A stretch of DNA of 64,000 bases from Pseudomonas typographi (GCF_014694385.1 NZ_JAAOCA010000003.1:1-64000), one strand, 5' to 3'. Shown: positions 7,245 through 16,309, counted from the stretch's first letter. The notes: generated by a model not told the origin, from the sequence alone. Translations and numbers: made by a program.

Positions 7245-8513
7245 ATGACCTCTTCGAAAAGCGAAGCGGCAATCGACCTGAGTGAGTTCCGCCAAGCGTG
7301 GAAGGTGCTCATCCTAGCGGTGGTCGGTGTCGCCATCAGCATCAACGCGGCCTTGCTTTACGGCTTCGGCACCCTGGTCGTGCCGCTGGAGCAGGCCTTT
7401 GGCTGGAGCAAAAGCGAGCTGCAGGCAAGCATTACCTTTCTGTTCGGTGGCGCCGTCGTGTCGCTGCAACTGGTGGGCTGGTTCAACCTGCGCTACGGCA
7501 TGAAACGGGTCACCCTGATCTCTTTGCTGCTGCTTAGCGCCGGCTACCTGGCCACCACGCAATTAACGGCTTCCATCGGGTCGTTGTACATCGCTTTTGC
7601 GGTGTTGCCGATCATTGGCATGGGTGCACTGGCGGTGACCTGGACGCAGTTGCTCAGCCTGTGGTACGACCGTAACCGTGGCCTCGCACTGGCCATTGGG
7701 CTTTCCGGCACGGGCCTGACCGCAGCGACCATTCCCCGGTTGCTGGCCTGGGGCATCGAGCACTGGGACTGGCGTGCGGCTTTTATCATCCTCGCCCTAC
7801 TCAACCTGCTGTTGCTTGTTCCCTTGGCCCTGATCTGGTTCAAATTGCCGGGTGCCGGCCAGGGTAGCAGGGCGGCAAAAGGCGCCGAACTGGTCGGCCT
7901 GCCGGGCATGAGCTTTCGCGAAGGCATGGGCTCGCTGAAGTTCTGGACCTGTAATCTGGCATTATCGCTGGTGATCTCGTCCATCGTCGGCATGGTCACC
8001 AGTACCGTGCCGATGCTGCAGGCCAAGGGGCTGAGCGCGGCAGAAGCCAATTTGATCTTCAGCGGCTTTGGGCTCTCGCTGATCTTCGGGCGGATGCTGA
8101 TCGGCTATTTGCTCGACCGGCTCTGGCCGCCGGCGGTTTCCGCGTTCAGCCTGGGGCTGCCGGCGCTCGGCTGTTTCATCTACCTCAGCGGCACCCTGGA
8201 ATTCGGCCCACTGATGCTGGCGGCGGTACTGGTTGGCTTCGGCGCCGGTGCCGAATTCGATATCGCCGCCTTTCTGGTAGCCCGCTATTTCGGTTTGCGC
8301 GAGTACGGCCGCTTGTTCGGCGTTCATCAGGGGCTCAACACCGTCGCCTCAGCGCTGGCGCCGCTGCTGTTCGCCTTGCTGCTGTCGCGCACCGGGTCTT
8401 ACAGCGCGATGCTGGTGTATTCCCTGGCCTGCTGCGTGATAGGCCCGCTGCTTCTGTTGACACTCGGCCGGGTGCCACGCTTCGCATCGCCGGCTATCGC
8501 GGCCCACTCCTGA
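7245..8513 (+). CDS. MFS transporter, monocarboxylate/oxalate-formate antiporter-like (copy 1 of 3)
   Basis: A 422-residue MFS protein with about twelve membrane segments. The N-terminus SEFRQAWKVLILAVVG leads into TM1, and the RYFGLREYGRLFG motif sits before TM11. It is clearly paralogous to the transporters at 11452-12723 and 33856-35091, sharing the FGTLVVPLEQAFGWSKSELQA-like loop and the GFGAGAEFDIAAFLVARYFG segment. It is the first gene of a plus-strand group with ferredoxin, ferredoxin reductase and SDR genes, so its likely role is uptake of the carboxylated substrate or an intermediate. AAGGAAG precedes the ATG. Confidence 0.85.
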   Translation: MTSSKSEAAIDLSEFRQAWKVLILAVVGVAISINAALLYGFGTLVVPLEQAFGWSKSELQASITFLFGGAVVSLQLVGWFNLRYGMKRVTLISLLLLSAGYLATTQLTASIGSLYIAFAVLPIIGMGALAVTWTQLLSLWYDRNRGLALAIGLSGTGLTAATIPRLLAWGIEHWDWRAAFIILALLNLLLLVPLALIWFKLPGAGQGSRAAKGAELVGLPGMSFREGMGSLKFWTCNLALSLVISSIVGMVTSTVPMLQAKGLSAAEANLIFSGFGLSLIFGRMLIGYLLDRLWPPAVSAFSLGLPALGCFIYLSGTLEFGPLMLAAVLVGFGAGAEFDIAAFLVARYFGLREYGRLFGVHQGLNTVASALAPLLFALLLSRTGSYSAMLVYSLACCVIGPLLLLTLGRVPRFASPAIAAHS

Positions 8514-8530
8514 CTACTCAAGGAAAGACC

Positions 8531-8851
8531 ATGCCCACGCTGACCTTCATCGAACACAACGGAACCGAGCATCACGTGCACGGCGACATTGGCCAGTCTG
8601 TCATGCAGGCCGCCACGTTCGCCTCGGTCCCGGGGATCCCCGCCGACTGCGGCGGTGCTTGCGCCTGCGCCACCTGCCACTGCTATGTGGATGAGGCCTG
8701 GGTGGGCCGCCTACCAGAAGCCGAAGGTAGTGAATCGGACATGCTCGACTACGCCTTCGAGCGGCGTGACACCAGCCGTTTGACCTGCCAGTTGTGGATC
8801 ACTGCAGAGATGGACGGCCTGGTGCTGCGCCTGCCCGAGTCGCAGTTCTAA
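8531..8851 (+). CDS. [2Fe-2S] ferredoxin, putidaredoxin/adrenodoxin type
   Basis: A 106-residue ferredoxin whose cluster ligands are C40, C46, C49 and C86 (C-x5-C-x2-C ... C), the same spacing and numbering as putidaredoxin; the DCGGACACATC loop is diagnostic. Two extra cysteines, C44 and C51, lie in the cluster loop. It follows the MFS gene by 17 bp and precedes the ferredoxin reductase gene by 33 bp. Together they form a class I electron transfer chain, most simply for the P450 encoded at 14711-15991. AAGGAAAG lies just before the ATG. Confidence 0.92.
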   Translation: MPTLTFIEHNGTEHHVHGDIGQSVMQAATFASVPGIPADCGGACACATCHCYVDEAWVGRLPEAEGSESDMLDYAFERRDTSRLTCQLWITAEMDGLVLRLPESQF

Positions 8852-8884
8852 ATGCGCACAACGCGATAGCGAAAAGGAGATGCC

Positions 8885-10120
8885 ATGTCACTTGCCTCGG
8901 TGGTCATCGTCGGTGCTGGACAAGCCGGATTCCAAGTTGCCGCTTCGTTGCGCCAGGAGGGTTATGACGGTCGCATTACCCTGATCGGCGATGAGCCCGG
9001 CTTGCCCTATCAGCGCCCACCGCTGTCGAAGGCTTACCTGCTGGGTAAGATCAGCGAGCCCAATCTGCTGTTCCGGTCGGCTGAATTTTTCATGGCGCAG
9101 CGCATCGACCTGGTCCACGACAAGGCCACCGCCATCGACCGGCTGAACCGCCGGGTATTGCTCGCCGGGGGCGGGGTTGCCAGCTATGACCATCTGGTAC
9201 TGGCGACCGGGGCGCACAACCGGCCGTTGCCGGTGCCTGGCGCCCATCACAGTGGCGTGTTCGGGATCAAGACCAAAGCGGATGCCGATGCCTTGGCGCC
9301 ATTGGCCAAGGCCGCACGTAACGTGGTGGTGGTCGGTGCCGGGTTCATCGGCTTGGAGTTCGCGGCTGTGGCCGCCGCGCTGGGCGCCAACGTTCATGTA
9401 CTCGAACTCGGCGACCGGCCTATGGCGCGCGCCGTCTCCCGGGAGATGTCCGAGCTGTTCCGCACGGCCCATGAAGGCTGGGGGGTACATTTCGATTTTC
9501 TCCAGGGGCTGGCCAGCATCGAGGGCGACAACGGCCGGGCTTGCGCGGTAGTGACGTCGGACGGCCGCCGCCTGCCCGCTGATTTGGTGGTGTTCGGTAT
9601 CGGCGTGATACCCAATGCACAGATCGCCACCGAAGCCGGGCTGGAGATCGAGAACGGCGTCAAGGTCGACACCTACCTGCTGACGTCCGACCCGCAGATA
9701 TCGGCACTGGGCGATGTCGCCTGCTTTCCCTGCCTGCACAACGGTGAGCAGCCCACACGGTTGGAGTCCGTGCAGAACGCCGTCGACCAGGCACGCACCC
9801 TCGCAGCCCGGCTGGTGGGTAAGCCCACGCCCTACTCCGCGTTGCCATGGTTCTGGACCGACCAGGGTGACTTGAAACTGCAAATTGCCGGGCTGTCGGC
9901 AGGCTACGACAGCAGCGTGCTGTTGGGCTCGCCCCAGGCCCAGCAGCTTTCCGTGCTGTGCTTCCGTGGCGGCCAGCTCGTGGCGGTGGAATCCTGCAAT
10001 CGTGTCGGCGACCACATGGCAGCGCGCAAAATACTCGCCCGGCCAGCCCGCTTGAGCGCCGCAGAGGCCGCCGCGCCGGGTTTCGACTTGAAGGCCTGGG
10101 AAGCGGCGAACCGCGACTGA
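8885..10120 (+). CDS. FAD-dependent ferredoxin-NAD(P)H reductase (putidaredoxin reductase type)
   Basis: A 411-residue flavoprotein. The FAD dinucleotide motif VGAGQAGFQVA is at residues 8-18, followed by PYQRPPLSK, which is typical of rubredoxin/putidaredoxin reductases. The NAD(P)H-binding GAGFIGLEFAAV comes near residue 152, and the second FAD contact ALGDVACFP near 275. The size is normal for the family. It transfers electrons from NAD(P)H to the adjacent [2Fe-2S] ferredoxin and on to a monooxygenase. AAAAGGAGATGCC precedes the ATG. The same strand and close spacing with ferredoxin and MFS indicate one operon. Confidence 0.92.
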   Translation: MSLASVVIVGAGQAGFQVAASLRQEGYDGRITLIGDEPGLPYQRPPLSKAYLLGKISEPNLLFRSAEFFMAQRIDLVHDKATAIDRLNRRVLLAGGGVASYDHLVLATGAHNRPLPVPGAHHSGVFGIKTKADADALAPLAKAARNVVVVGAGFIGLEFAAVAAALGANVHVLELGDRPMARAVSREMSELFRTAHEGWGVHFDFLQGLASIEGDNGRACAVVTSDGRRLPADLVVFGIGVIPNAQIATEAGLEIENGVKVDTYLLTSDPQISALGDVACFPCLHNGEQPTRLESVQNAVDQARTLAARLVGKPTPYSALPWFWTDQGDLKLQIAGLSAGYDSSVLLGSPQAQQLSVLCFRGGQLVAVESCNRVGDHMAARKILARPARLSAAEAAAPGFDLKAWEAANRD

Positions 10121-10165
10121 AACCCACTCGCCCACCTTCCAGGGCCCCCGCAGAGGACGCTTGGC

Positions 10166-11005
10166 ATGGCTGAAACCTGGTTCATCACCGGCGCTGCCCG
10201 CGGCCTAGGCGCCGGCATCGCTGAAGCGGCGCTGGCGGCGGGGCACAATCTAGTGGTCAGCAGCCGCCGCCTCGAGGCGTTGCAGCGGCTACTAGACCAA
10301 GCGCCGGAGCGGGTGCTGGCGTTGCACCTGGACGTGACCGATGAAGCGGCCGGCGCCCGCGCTGTGGAAGCGGCCCTGCAGCGCTTCGGCAGGGTCGATG
10401 TGCTGGTGAACAACGCAGGCTATGGCCAGTTGGCGCCGTTCGAGGAGAACCGCCCGGAAGACGCCGACAAACAGTTCGCCACCAACGTATTCGGCGTCTT
10501 CAACCTGTGCCGCGCGGTGCTTCCGGTGATGCGCCAGCAACGCAGCGGCCATGTGTTCAACATCTCATCGGTCGCCGGGCTCGCCGGAATGGGGGGCGCG
10601 GCACTCTACTGCGCGTCGAAGTTCGCCGTAGCGGGCTTTTCCGAGGCGCTATCCCAAGAAGTGGCGCAGTTCGGCATTCATGTCACCGCCGTCGAGCCGG
10701 GTGGCTTTCGCACCGACTTCCTCGATGCTAGCTCCGCGCAATTCGGTGGCCGCAACCTCGGCGACTACGCAGCGTTCACTGCGAAGGTCAAAGCCAGCGC
10801 GGCGGCCGGCAACCATCAGCAAGCCGGTGACCCGCTCAAGCTGGGCGAAGCGTTGCTGACGCTGGCCGCCAGCGCCCTACCGCCACTGCACTTCGCTGCG
10901 GGTTCAGACGCCTTGAAGGTCGCCACCGACAAGCTCAAGCGCTCGGCCGCCGAACTGGATCAATGGCAGGGGCTTTCGCGAAGCACAGACGGTTTGAGCG
11001 CTTAA
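10166..11005 (+). CDS. short-chain dehydrogenase/reductase (classical, oxidoreductase of DltE/retinol-DH type)
   Basis: A 279-residue SDR starting with the cofactor motif TGAARGLGAG. NNAGYG, a catalytic serine in ISSVAG, YCASK (YxxxK) and a VEPGGFRTDF tail follow, so all active-site residues are present. The P-G-G-F/Y-R-T motif and longer C-terminus resemble SDRs that act on bulky hydroxyls. It is the last gene of the plus-strand MFS-ferredoxin-reductase group, 45 bp after the reductase gene, with AGAGGA before its ATG. Convergent with the SnoaL-like gene; an inverted repeat between them may terminate both transcripts. Confidence 0.88.
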   Translation: MAETWFITGAARGLGAGIAEAALAAGHNLVVSSRRLEALQRLLDQAPERVLALHLDVTDEAAGARAVEAALQRFGRVDVLVNNAGYGQLAPFEENRPEDADKQFATNVFGVFNLCRAVLPVMRQQRSGHVFNISSVAGLAGMGGAALYCASKFAVAGFSEALSQEVAQFGIHVTAVEPGGFRTDFLDASSAQFGGRNLGDYAAFTAKVKASAAAGNHQQAGDPLKLGEALLTLAASALPPLHFAAGSDALKVATDKLKRSAAELDQWQGLSRSTDGLSA

Positions 11006-11034
11006 GCACAGCGCTCAATTGAAGCTGCGCTTCA
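10994..11034. terminator. candidate bidirectional terminator (two inverted repeats)
   Basis: TTGAGCGC (10994-11001) and GCGCTCAA (11011-11018) pair around a 9-base loop. TGAAGC (11020-11025) and GCTTCA (11029-11034) form a second short hairpin. They lie at the junction of two convergent genes, overlapping the end of the SDR gene. No strong T tract follows, so efficiency is uncertain. Confidence 0.45.
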
Positions 11035-11035
11035 G

Positions 11036-11392
11036 CTAGTTCTTGATGAAATAGCGTACCCACAACTTGCCGCCGTCGAAGCGGTACAGCTCGATGGTCT
11101 CGATGCCACCACTGCCGTCACGCCGTGCATTGAAGTGGTAGCAAGCGGCCTCCTCGTCGGTGATGATCGTTTCCCTGACTTCGACACGCGTGCGTGGTTG
11201 CTGCTGGTCCCACATCGCCTCGAGTATTTCCCAGGGGTTGGTCGGTATCGGCCGGCCGACGAATTCGATGCTCAGGCCGCTCGGCGTGAGGCTGCGGTAG
11301 TGCGCGAAGAAGCCTTCCTTATCGCCGTTGTTCCAGCATTCGATCTGGCCATGCAGGAAGTGTTCGATCGCCGCTTTAGACTCATTACTCAT
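11036..11392 (-). CDS. SnoaL/NTF2-like protein
   Basis: A 118-residue single-domain protein that fits the cone-shaped NTF2/SnoaL fold. It has an N-terminal helix pair (AAIEHFLHGQIECWNNGD), a mid-region GRPIPTNPWEI and alternating beta strands to the end. Family members are small lyases, isomerases, hydrolases or non-catalytic binding proteins, so no reaction can be assigned. It is the last gene of the minus-strand P450 operon, 59 bp after the MFS gene, with AGGAGACACC before the ATG. Confidence 0.7.
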   Translation of the reverse strand: MSNESKAAIEHFLHGQIECWNNGDKEGFFAHYRSLTPSGLSIEFVGRPIPTNPWEILEAMWDQQQPRTRVEVRETIITDEEAACYHFNARRDGSGGIETIELYRFDGGKLWVRYFIKN

Positions 11393-11451
11393 GGTGTCTC
11401 CTGGTGCGTGCTAAAGAGGGGCGGCTGCAGGCGCCCGTTTGAGGTGTTGCT

Positions 11452-12723
11452 TCAAGCGTGTTGCTGGCGCGCCGCCATGGTCGGGGCCAGCCTCAACCAG
11501 AGTAGGATCGCCGGGCCGATCAACGCACACGCCAGGCAGCACACCAGCACCCCGGAGTAACCGCCGTAGGCCTGGTAGAGATGGCCGAAAAATAACGGTA
11601 CCAAGCCAGAAATGATGGTAATCAAGGCCAAGTGCAGGCCGAATATCCGCGCATAATCACGTAAGCCGAAATAGCGCGCCATAAGGAACGCCGCCAGGTC
11701 GAACTCCGCCCCGGCGCTGGCGCCGACGCTGAGCGTGGCGAGCACCAGCAACGCTGGGTTCTGTGAGTGGGCGAAGAGCAAGATGGAGCAGCCGATCGCC
11801 GGCAGAACAAGGCTGATGGCAGCCACCACGGTAGGTGGATAGCGATCCAGCAGGTAACCCACGAGCAGGCGCCCGGCGATGATGGAAATGCCGAAACTGC
11901 TGAATATCTGGCTCGCCGCCTGCGCCGAAAGCCCCCTGCCCTGCAGCATCGGCACCAGGTTGGTGACCATGCCGACAATCAGGCACACCGACAGGATCAG
12001 CGCAGCATTGAAACCCCAGTACACCCAGGAGCGCAGCGCCTGGCGCAAGCTCAAGCCCGGCAGCGACTCGGTCTCATCCTTTTGCGCGGCGGCCGTCGCC
12101 ACCTCGCTGGGCAGGCGCAGCCACAGCAATGCCATCGGCAGCGTGACTAACAGCGGCATGGCCGCCAGCGTCAGGAAGCCGGCCTGCCAGCCAAACTGCG
12201 CGATTAGCCGGGCCAATAAGGGCGGCAGAATCATGGCCATCAATCCGGTACCGCAGAGGATCACCGCCAGGGCAAGGCCGCGGTTGCGCTCGAACCAGAG
12301 ATTGATCAGTTGCGTCCAGGTGATGGCGATGGTCCCCGAACAGACGATCGGCATGGCGAAGAACGCCAGGTACAACCAGCCAATGGAGTGCTCGATGCGG
12401 GTGATCGCCACATAGCCGATCACCTGTAACACGACGCACGTGATCGCCACCTTTCTCAACCCGTAGCGGCGGTACAAGGGGCCCACCATCTGGGTGGACA
12501 ACGCCACCCCGGCAAACAGAAAGGTGATGGAGGCCTGCAGGTCGCCACGGCTCCAACCGAAAGCCTGCTCCAGTGGAATCACCATGGTACCGAAGCCGTA
12601 CAACAACGCGACAGTGATGCTGCTGCAGATGCCGGCCAGGCCAAGCAGAACAATGCGCCAGCCGCGGCGGAATTCGCTGAAGTCATTGGCAGCCTTGCGC
12701 TGCGGGGGAACTACCGTGGACAT
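11452..12723 (-). CDS. MFS transporter (copy 2 of 3)
   Basis: A 423-residue transporter of about twelve TM segments, paralogous to those at 7245-8513 and 33856-35091. The conserved FSEFRRGWRIVLLG start, the LLYGFGTMVIPLEQAFGW loop and the GAEFDLAAFLMARYFGLRDY motif near TM10-11 are shared. It lies between SDR and SnoaL-like genes in the P450 operon; AGGAGA precedes the ATG. It probably moves a related organic acid across the inner membrane, with a substrate distinct from copy 1 if the copies have diverged. Confidence 0.85.
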   Translation of the reverse strand: MSTVVPPQRKAANDFSEFRRGWRIVLLGLAGICSSITVALLYGFGTMVIPLEQAFGWSRGDLQASITFLFAGVALSTQMVGPLYRRYGLRKVAITCVVLQVIGYVAITRIEHSIGWLYLAFFAMPIVCSGTIAITWTQLINLWFERNRGLALAVILCGTGLMAMILPPLLARLIAQFGWQAGFLTLAAMPLLVTLPMALLWLRLPSEVATAAAQKDETESLPGLSLRQALRSWVYWGFNAALILSVCLIVGMVTNLVPMLQGRGLSAQAASQIFSSFGISIIAGRLLVGYLLDRYPPTVVAAISLVLPAIGCSILLFAHSQNPALLVLATLSVGASAGAEFDLAAFLMARYFGLRDYARIFGLHLALITIISGLVPLFFGHLYQAYGGYSGVLVCCLACALIGPAILLWLRLAPTMAARQQHA

Positions 12724-12774
12724 GAGAACGTCTCCTGGCGCCCCGCGCTGAGGTTGCGGGGCGCGGTTCTGCGG

Positions 12775-13563
12775 TCAGTGATCTTTGAGGATGTCTTCCA
12801 TGGGCGGCAGGGCGACCATGGTCGCGCCGCCGTCCACCAACAACGAGGTACCGGTGATGTATGACGCCTCGTTAGAGGTCAGGAACAGTACCGCCGAGGC
12901 GATGTCCTGAGACTGCCCAAGGCGTGCTACTGGAAAGTGCGCGGCCAGCTTGTGCGGCAGCGCCTCACCCAGTGCTTCGTTCATCCGGTCGGTGCCAATG
13001 AGCCCCGGCTCGACCACGTTGACCAGGATGTTCAGGGCTCCAAACTCCACCGCCAGCCCGCGGGCGAACGCGTTCATGAACGCCTTGCTGGCGCCATAGG
13101 GAATAAGCCTCGGCGTGTACTTTCGGTTCGCCTCACCGGAGGAGATGTAGATCAGCCGGCCCTTATCCGTGGCTTTGGACAGATGTGGCGCAGCATCCTT
13201 GGCCAACCAGAACAGCGACTGGATATTGCTGCGCACGAGGTGATCGAAGGTCTCGTCGGAGGTGTCGACGATAAGCCCGTGTGGCGCATCGGCCGCACAG
13301 TGCACGACGATATCCAGCGCACCGAACACCTCTACCCCCCGTTCGACCATCGCCCTGATCGATTCGCGATCGGCGATATCACCGCCTGCCAGGCAGGCTT
13401 CGCCGCCGAGGGCGACAATCTGGGAAATGGTTTGCTCGCCAAAAATCGATGTACGCGCCGAAACCACGACCCGAGCGCCCTCCTTCGCATAAGCCAGGGC
13501 AATCGCACGCCCCATGCCCCGTCCGGCACCGGTGACCAGCACCACCTTGTCTTTGAAACGCAT
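12775..13563 (-). CDS. short-chain dehydrogenase/reductase (classical)
   Basis: A 262-residue SDR with a complete active site. The cofactor loop is TGAGRGMGRAIA, the usual NNAG is replaced by HCAADA, the serine is in YISSGE, and YGASK provides YxxxK. The C-terminus has GTSLLVDGG. The HCAADA variation of NNAG is uncommon and may affect substrate or cofactor positioning. It is located between the unknown 343-aa gene and the MFS gene of the P450 operon. Expected role: NAD(P)-dependent oxidation of a hydroxyl introduced by the P450. Confidence 0.85.
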   Translation of the reverse strand: MRFKDKVVLVTGAGRGMGRAIALAYAKEGARVVVSARTSIFGEQTISQIVALGGEACLAGGDIADRESIRAMVERGVEVFGALDIVVHCAADAPHGLIVDTSDETFDHLVRSNIQSLFWLAKDAAPHLSKATDKGRLIYISSGEANRKYTPRLIPYGASKAFMNAFARGLAVEFGALNILVNVVEPGLIGTDRMNEALGEALPHKLAAHFPVARLGQSQDIASAVLFLTSNEASYITGTSLLVDGGATMVALPPMEDILKDH

Positions 13564-13634
13564 GGCTGTTGCCTCTTCTTGTTGTTATTCGAACAGGCCG
13601 GCGGCCTGGCGCCCCCGCCGGCGCTGTTGGCGTG

Positions 13635-14666
13635 CTAAAGGTCGTTACCGGGGACGTTGCGGGCCGAACCGTTGCGCCGGTCCGACTCGCCCCAACCGAG
13701 CCAGTGTGACGGCTCACGGGTGTCCCCGACCCGGCGCCAGCGCCCTTCTTGCTGGGCAGTGATCGGGAAGCCACCGACGAAGTCGATCATTTCGCCCTTG
13801 GCATCGGGGAGGAACTCCCATTGTTCCTTACCCTCCAGAACGATCTTCGCCGATTCGAGAAAATAGCTGCCGTCTTTGTGGTGCGTCTGGCCCTCGATGT
13901 CGGTCGTGACCCGCACCTCGCCCTTTTCGTTGCTGAAGATCGCGTAACCGAGGTGGTCGTGGCCGACCATGAATGAACCGATGTCCCAGGTGCCGTCCTT
14001 GTATACGGTCACGAAGGACCACCAGATGACATGCTTGTTGTTGTTCACCACCAGGTCTTTCTTGAAATGGATGGCGCCGCCTTCGGCCATGTAGAACTGG
14101 TCGAGCGCCATCGCGCCCTTCACCGGTTTGCCTTCGCAGACTCCGGCGATGTCCCACAGTTGCGAGACGTAAAAGGTGCCCCACTCGACGCCGGGCAGAT
14201 ACCACTGCAGGCCGGGGCCGAGCAGGCGGCCCTCAAGGTTGAACAGGCCCTCTTCTTTCCAGGTCACGCGCTCGCTGTTGGCGGTGATTTCCCAGCCGTT
14301 GCCCGCCTCGCCGGGCTGGCTGGCCCAGCGTACGGTATCGCCTTCGAGGGTCTGCACCGGCAGCGGAGTCAGTGCCTGCTTCGCCATCTTTTCGTGATCC
14401 ATGCGCAGGTGTTTACCGTCCACATGGTTGTTCAGGTAAAAGAACTTGGTTGGGTTCGGGGTGCCGGTCGGGGCCATCAATGAGCGCACGAACGAGTAGA
14501 TATTGCCTTGCGCGTCGCGTACCGATCCGAATGGCGCACTCTTGCTCAGTTGCAAACCGAAGAAGCCTCGGCTCCCACCCATCGAAGCGCCGGTCACCTT
14601 CTGCGGACCGACCAATTGCTGGAACCCGAAGTCCCCACGTTCGGGGATCGTCTTGAATGTCTTCAT
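13635..14666 (-). CDS. conserved-looking protein of unknown function in the P450 operon
   Basis: A 343-residue soluble protein that I do not recognise with confidence. It has no signal peptide or membrane segment. It is rich in aromatic residues and beta-like stretches (FYVSQLWDIAG, KHVIWWSFVTVYKDGTWDIGSF, GHDHLGYAIF). These recall the double-lipocalin fold of AttH/CrtC-like proteins (hydroxyneurosporene synthase relatives that act on isoprenoids), but this is only a weak impression. Conserved-looking histidines H and D in VGHDHLGY could be catalytic. Start taken at the ATG preceded by AGAGAG; an upstream start would add ten residues. It lies 44 bp after the P450 gene and is probably co-transcribed, so a role on the P450 product is plausible. 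Confidence 0.6.
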   Translation of the reverse strand: MKTFKTIPERGDFGFQQLVGPQKVTGASMGGSRGFFGLQLSKSAPFGSVRDAQGNIYSFVRSLMAPTGTPNPTKFFYLNNHVDGKHLRMDHEKMAKQALTPLPVQTLEGDTVRWASQPGEAGNGWEITANSERVTWKEEGLFNLEGRLLGPGLQWYLPGVEWGTFYVSQLWDIAGVCEGKPVKGAMALDQFYMAEGGAIHFKKDLVVNNNKHVIWWSFVTVYKDGTWDIGSFMVGHDHLGYAIFSNEKGEVRVTTDIEGQTHHKDGSYFLESAKIVLEGKEQWEFLPDAKGEMIDFVGGFPITAQQEGRWRRVGDTREPSHWLGWGESDRRNGSARNVPGNDL

Positions 14667-14710
14667 GGAATGTCTCTCTTGTTGTAATAGGAGCACGCAA
14701 GGCCGGCGAA

Positions 14711-15991
14711 TCAGTCCCAGATCACCGGAATCGAACGGGCGCCGCGCAGTTGAGCGCCGCTAATGACCGGGGCCGGCTGATCAGGGTCAAGGCGCACATT
14801 CGGGAACAGGTCGAGGATCGCATTGATCGCGCAGTTCAGTTCGACTTTGGCAACGAACTGGCCAATGCACATGTGCGGGCCAAAACCGAAGCCGAACGAC
14901 GGTTTTGTTTTGCGATCGATATCGAACACATCGGGGTTGTCGAACGCGTCCTCGTCCCGGTTGGCAGACACCACCAGGCATTGCACGAAAGCGCCTTTGG
15001 GGATCTTCACGCCGCGGATCTCCACGTCCTCGGAAGCCTCGCGGACCTTGAACGTAGCCACTGGCTCGTAGCGCACGGCTTCATCGATCAGTTTCGGGAT
15101 CAGGCTGCGATCGGCTTTGATCCGTTGCAGCAGCCCAGGCGTGCTGAACAGCAGGGTCATGATCGAGCTGAAGGTGCGGGTGGTTGTTTCCCCCGCTGCC
15201 GGCAACAACGAGCGCACGAACGTAGCGACCTCATGATCATCCAGCGTTTTGCCTTCGTACTCGGCGCGCAGCAGGCGGCCAATCAGGTCATCGCCGGTGC
15301 TGCCATCGGCACGGCGCTGGACCACGACTGCCTTGATCGCGTCGTACAGCGACTTCACCGCGACGCCGGCCACACGCCGCGCCTCCGGCGCTTTGGCCGG
15401 GTCGATCTGGTTGCCGCCGACCATTGCCAACGCCCAGGCGGCATACTGTCGGTATTTGCTTGGGTCATCGGAAGGAAAGCCCATCAGCGCGTACATCTCG
15501 CGGATCGGAAACTCCAGGCCGAACTCCATCAGATCGGCCTTCTTCTTCACAACCATGGGCTCGAGAAAGTCCTTGCGGATCACTTCATCGATCTTGTCGC
15601 GCCACTTGTTCACGGTTTCCGGCATGAACGCCGGTTGCAACAACGCGCGCACCCGGCGGTGCTGCTCGCCGTCCATGGCGAGAATGATCAGGCCATCGAA
15701 GAACGCACCGAGGCCCTCGGCGATGAAGCCGTTGGTGAACCGGGTACCGTCGCGCAGAACGGCGAGCACGTCCTGGTACTTGAATAAGGCAAAGGTCGGT
15801 CGGGTTCCGGCCTGCAGGCCGGCGTTGGTCGGCACGCCGAAGCGGGCGACGAAATCCCCTTCGTAGATCGGCGAGTCATGGCGCATCTGTCGGCACATCG
15901 CGTGGATGTCGAGGTCCGCCGCGCCGCGGTAGGTTTCCGAGACGGCCGAGTAGGCCGTTTCCAGGTCCAGTGCAGCACTGTCGTTACCCAT
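14711..15991 (-). CDS. cytochrome P450 monooxygenase
   Basis: A 426-residue soluble bacterial P450. Heme-binding loop FGFGPHMCIG carries the axial C375. The I-helix oxygen-activation motif AAGETTT is at 265-271; its glutamate replaces the more usual D/Q before TT. K-helix ExxR is E304-R307. No membrane anchor is present, as expected for class I P450s fed by ferredoxins, two of which are encoded nearby. AAGGAGATCATC precedes the ATG, making it the first gene of a minus-strand operon (unknown protein, SDR, MFS, SnoaL-like). Substrate by context: a terpenoid or steroid-like compound, comparable to P450s of diterpenoid clusters (inference). Confidence 0.93.
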   Translation of the reverse strand: MGNDSAALDLETAYSAVSETYRGAADLDIHAMCRQMRHDSPIYEGDFVARFGVPTNAGLQAGTRPTFALFKYQDVLAVLRDGTRFTNGFIAEGLGAFFDGLIILAMDGEQHRRVRALLQPAFMPETVNKWRDKIDEVIRKDFLEPMVVKKKADLMEFGLEFPIREMYALMGFPSDDPSKYRQYAAWALAMVGGNQIDPAKAPEARRVAGVAVKSLYDAIKAVVVQRRADGSTGDDLIGRLLRAEYEGKTLDDHEVATFVRSLLPAAGETTTRTFSSIMTLLFSTPGLLQRIKADRSLIPKLIDEAVRYEPVATFKVREASEDVEIRGVKIPKGAFVQCLVVSANRDEDAFDNPDVFDIDRKTKPSFGFGFGPHMCIGQFVAKVELNCAINAILDLFPNVRLDPDQPAPVISGAQLRGARSIPVIWD

Positions 15992-16309
15992 GATGATCTC
16001 CTTGTCCTGACGTCAGGGTCACGAAACACGCAGCAGCCGGCGCCGCGCCCGTGGGCTGTGGCGAAAACGACTGAACAGTCGACTCAGTAGGTTCGATCAG
16101 GCCGCTAAGGGCCGCTGAGGATGCTGATGCCATGCGCGTTTCTCTTGTTTTTATGGTTTGCCGCATCAAGACTGCCCCTAGGTTCGGGAATTCGATGCGA
16201 AGGCCACAGGGGTTAGGCGGCGACATCGCAAACGCGCCCGCCCTGGTGTTCGAATGGTATCGGGATCGCGCGGGTGCGTTGCCCGATTCGTTTGACCCGG
16301 AGTAAAACG
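15992..16309. promoter_or_regulatory. divergent P450/TetR intergenic region
   Basis: 318 bp without a gene between the divergent P450 and TetR genes. CGACTG and CAGTCG form a 14-bp palindrome with an AA centre at 16068-16081, about 80 bp upstream of the P450 start. This is the best candidate operator for the TetR protein. No strong sigma-70 consensus is visible. Confidence 0.45.
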
